Origin: Paenibacillus antibioticophila
GTDB lineage: Bacteria > Bacillota > Bacilli > Paenibacillales > Paenibacillaceae
Direction: 5' to 3'
Length of the DNA stretch: 33,654 nt
Assembly: GCF_000455265.1 (NCBI RefSeq)
Contig: NZ_HG005145.1
Coordinates: 1 to 33,654 of the forward strand
A program made the translations under genes and the position numbers. Of the stretch, positions 31,459 to 33,654 are shown in pieces (position 1 is the first letter of the stretch; each line of letters opens with the position of its first letter). The notes under the pieces were generated by a model that saw only the letters and a program-made list of their open reading frames with translations, made no database searches and was not told the DNA's origin.

Positions 31459-31730
31459 TATTTTACAGCTTCTTTAAGCTTGTTGCCCGCTTTGAAAGCA
31501 GGTACGTTCGAAGCAGGAATCTCGATTGTTTTACCTGTTTGCGGGTTGCGGCCTGTACGACCGGAACGTTTGCGAGTTTCGAAAGTTCCGAAACCGATCA
31601 GTTGAACCTTGTCGCCACCTGCAAGTGCATCGGTGATTTCGCCGAGAACACCGTTCAATACGGTCTCAACGTCTTTTTTAGTCAAACCGCTTTTGCTGGA
31701 AATGTTGTTGATCAGATCTGTTTTGTTCAT
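31458..31730 (-). CDS. hup: Nucleoid protein HU
   Basis: A 90-residue HU/HBsu homolog: MNKTDLINNISSKSGLTKKD, then LIGFGTFETRKRSGRTGRNP with the DNA-intercalating arm, and PAFKAGNKLKEAVK at the end. It is the exact family length. GGGAGG lies 9 nt before the ATG. Upstream (31731-31893) an inverted repeat TTCTGT/ACAGAA (31822-31839) and a small TGCCC/GGGCA hairpin are visible, but I could not fix the promoter. Confidence 0.96.
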   Translation of the reverse strand: MNKTDLINNISSKSGLTKKDVETVLNGVLGEITDALAGGDKVQLIGFGTFETRKRSGRTGRNPQTGKTIEIPASNVPAFKAGNKLKEAVK

Positions 31731-31893
31731 TAATAATGCCTCCCAATAATTAAAGAAATAGATGGATACTTACGGCCTAGCCCCTGTGGCTCATAGCCGT
31801 ATGGATATCTTTGTATGATTATTCTGTCTTGAAACAGAAAATCCTGCCCGAAGGGCAACTTTTTTTTGAAATTTCCTAAAAAAAAGCCGTTTT

Positions 31894-33456
31894 TTAGCGA
31901 TTTTTGTATTCCTTGGCGGCTCTTTCAAGCTCCTTCGCCTGGTCCCACAAGATGTCCATTTCCTTCAACGTAGCGTCTTCCGGGCGCTTGCCTGCCCCCT
32001 GAAGCTGTTCTTCCACATAGCTGAAGCGTCTGACAAATTTCGCATTCGTCATGGACAAGGCTTCCTCCGGATCAGCTCCAATCCGGCGGGCTGCATTGAC
32101 TACGGAGAATAGAAGGTCGCCCAGCTCCAGCGTCTGTTCCTGGGCATCCAATCCGGTTTCAACGGCGGCCCTGAATTCGGAGATTTCCTCCTCGATCTTG
32201 GCCCAGATCCCGTCCATCGAATCCCAATCGAAGCCCACCTTGGCTGCCTTCTTCTGAAGCTTGTACGCCTTCATCAACGCAGGAAGGTCGCGCGGCACTC
32301 CGCTTAACACGGATAATTGCTCCGGATCAATCCCCTTCCGGCGCTTCTCTTCCGCCTTCATGGCCTCCCAGTTGCCCAATGCGGCTTCAGCATCCTTGGC
32401 ACTCTTATCCCCGAATACATGAGGATGACGGTACAGCAGCTTCTCATTCAAGGTCTGGATCACGTCATAAGCGGTGAACATCCCGCTTTCTTCCTCCATC
32501 TGCGCATGAAGCATGACTTGAAGCAGCAAGTCACCGAGTTCCTCCCGCATATGATCGGGATCATCCTCGTCAATGGTCTCCAGAACCTCGTAAGCCTCTT
32601 CGATAAGATTCTTGCGAAGGGATTGATGCGTCTGCTCCCGGTCCCAAGGACAGCCGCCCGGACTGCGGAGAATCGCCACGATCTCGTGCAGACGCTCGAA
32701 GCTGCGAATGCGCAGCTGGTCGTCGCTGCTGGCAGGCACATAGACGAGTGAGAGATTGCCATAGCCTTCGACCCGGTCCAGCTCATACAACGGAACATGC
32801 AGCACCTGTTCGGCTCCCTGGACGCCAAGAGCATGCCCCACAATAATCGGGTAGTCATCCGGATAGCTCTCCATCAGACTCAGCTTGACATCAGAAGCGG
32901 TAAATACGTCATAGACCTGACCGATCAACGTATGCCTCCGGGAATCCACATCTGCTCCTGTGAGAGAGGAGGCATCCAGCAATTGAAAGCCTTCAATCGG
33001 ATCGAAGCCGAGTGCTATGAAGGCCGCATCCAGGAAGCTTTCCCCGCCGATGATCTCAAGAGGAATTCCGGCCTCCGGGCAGCGCTCCTTCAGCAATTTG
33101 ACCGTCGCCTCGGCTACCATCGGATGTCCCGGCACAGCGTATAGAATCTCCCGGCCGTCCGGTGCTGATCCAGCGAGCGATATCAAGCGCCGGGTTATCT
33201 CCTCATAGACCGAAGGGAAGTCATCACTGGCTTCGTAGACATCGTCGAAGGATGTGAAGGCCACACCCGTCTCCTCCAGCCACTGGACGACAGGATGCTC
33301 CTTCGTGCGTACATATCTCTCCTCCGCGTCCTGCAGCCTCTTCAGGCTTCCCAGCGTCAGCTTGTCCGGATCACCTGAGCCCAGTCCGACAACGGTAATT
33401 ACAGCTCCCACTATCTCATCACACTCCATCATTGTGCAGCTTGTTATGCTGTCCAT
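31894..33456 (-). CDS. mazG: MazG-type nucleoside triphosphate pyrophosphohydrolase with N-terminal methylase-like domain (YabN)
   Basis: A two-domain protein of about 520 residues. The N-terminal tetrapyrrole-methylase-like fold (about 18-230) shows ITVVGLGSGDPDKLTLGSLK and YAVPGHPMVAEATVKLL. The C-terminal MazG part has a first repeat, PGGCPWDREQTHQSLRKNLI with EEAYEVLETIDEDDPDHMRE and LGDLLLQVMLHAQ, then a second, EEEISEFRAAVE ... LGDLLFSVVNAARR. MazG hydrolyses NTPs, probably as nucleotide housekeeping. The start is uncertain: ATG 33456, or GTG 33411, which matches the short N-terminus of B. subtilis YabN better. Confidence 0.93.
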   Translation of the reverse strand: MDSITSCTMMECDEIVGAVITVVGLGSGDPDKLTLGSLKRLQDAEERYVRTKEHPVVQWLEETGVAFTSFDDVYEASDDFPSVYEEITRRLISLAGSAPDGREILYAVPGHPMVAEATVKLLKERCPEAGIPLEIIGGESFLDAAFIALGFDPIEGFQLLDASSLTGADVDSRRHTLIGQVYDVFTASDVKLSLMESYPDDYPIIVGHALGVQGAEQVLHVPLYELDRVEGYGNLSLVYVPASSDDQLRIRSFERLHEIVAILRSPGGCPWDREQTHQSLRKNLIEEAYEVLETIDEDDPDHMREELGDLLLQVMLHAQMEEESGMFTAYDVIQTLNEKLLYRHPHVFGDKSAKDAEAALGNWEAMKAEEKRRKGIDPEQLSVLSGVPRDLPALMKAYKLQKKAAKVGFDWDSMDGIWAKIEEEISEFRAAVETGLDAQEQTLELGDLLFSVVNAARRIGADPEEALSMTNAKFVRRFSYVEEQLQGAGKRPEDATLKEMDILWDQAKELERAAKEYKNR

Positions 33457-33507
33457 TATTTACTATACCATCAGAAGGGCTTCAGAATAAAATTTACGGC
33501 CCCGGCG

Positions 33508-33654
33508 CTAGTGAAGCAGCCGCAGCTTCCGAAGCGTCTGGACCAGCTTCGGGCCATACCGCGGCAGGGCGCCCAGCTCTGCCGCAGTGATCAGGCGCGC
33601 CCGCACCGCGGCGGCCGCAAACACGGCTGCGCCGAGCAGCACGCCGAGCAGGCT
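33508..33654 (-). CDS. C-terminal end of an oligosaccharide flippase-like protein (SpoVB/YabM-type), partial
   Basis: The last 48 codons of a minus-strand gene ending in TAG at 33508-33510 and cut by the window edge. It encodes a hydrophobic helix (LLGVLLGAAVFAAAAV) followed by ITAAELGALPRYGPKLVQTL and a basic end, like the C-terminus of MurJ/SpoVB-type polysaccharide transporters. In B. subtilis the spoVB homolog yabM lies directly upstream of yabN. The local GC content is very high. Identification rests on context and this tail only. Confidence 0.7.
   Translation of the reverse strand, partial: SLLGVLLGAAVFAAAAVRARLITAAELGALPRYGPKLVQTLRKLRLLH

Noticed and set aside
1..33654. CRISPR arrays, prophage, insertion sequences with transposase, tRNA genes
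   Set aside because: I found no regularly spaced direct repeats, phage or transposase-like proteins, or tRNA folds. The only mobile-looking DNA is the short repeat family without coding capacity.

Overview
This window is a chromosomal segment of a low-to-mid GC Gram-positive endospore former, most likely a Paenibacillus or close relative. That is an inference from gene content and order, not a database match. Almost every gene lies on the minus strand. Read in the direction of transcription (from about 33.6 kb down to 1), the order is essentially the Bacillus subtilis origin-proximal block: spoVB-like end, mazG (yabN), hup, rqcP (yabO), yabP, yabQ, divIC, yabR, spoIIE, yabS, yabT, tilS, hpt, ftsH, coaX, hslO, cysK, pabB, pabA, pabC, folP, folB, folK, yazB, dusB, greA, lysS, then a ribosomal RNA operon. 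Three things interrupt it: nadA-nadB-nadC between ftsH and coaX, an NRPS-like reductase gene between spoIIE and yabS, and a quinone-reductase/TetR pair between lysS and the rRNA operon.

Region by region. 1-460: the 5' end of a 16S rRNA gene with a boxA-like leader and two tandem promoters of the same design. 461-1960: a possible 56-residue ORF, a TetR-type repressor and the flavodoxin-fold NAD(P)H oxidoreductase it probably controls; three related operator-like sites include a perfect 40-bp palindrome. 2088-5565: lysS, greA and dusB. 5609-10620: a tightly overlapping p-aminobenzoate/folate operon (pabB-pabA-pabC-folP-folB-folK-yazB). 10706-13107: cysK and hslO, separated by a long non-coding stretch with good terminators. 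13195-17419: NAD and CoA synthesis (nadA, nadB, nadC, coaX), in which nadB is frameshifted at a run of eight T. 17734-21948: ftsH, hpt and tilS; tilS is also out of frame, at an A AAA AAG heptamer. 22035-28659: the sporulation genes yabT, yabS and spoIIE, with the inserted reductase gene. 29223-33654: cell division, spore coat/cortex, translation quality control, nucleoid and nucleotide-housekeeping genes.

The most unusual part is 23.9-26.05 kb. A sigma-A promoter drives a leader holding a dispersed repeat, then a well-preserved cyclic-di-GMP-I (GEMM-I) riboswitch aptamer, then an intrinsic terminator with an eight-U tract, then a gene for a degenerate condensation-like domain fused directly to a thioester-reductase (SDR) domain. 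No adenylation or carrier domain is present, and the usual SDR catalytic lysine is replaced. A c-di-GMP-gated orphan NRPS-like protein embedded in the spoIIE-yabST sporulation locus is not something I recognise.

A family of intergenic repeats ending in GTTCAAAAAG/CTTTTTGAAC occurs at least five times. Two copies begin just downstream of predicted transcription starts, including that of the Spo0A-type spoIIE promoter.
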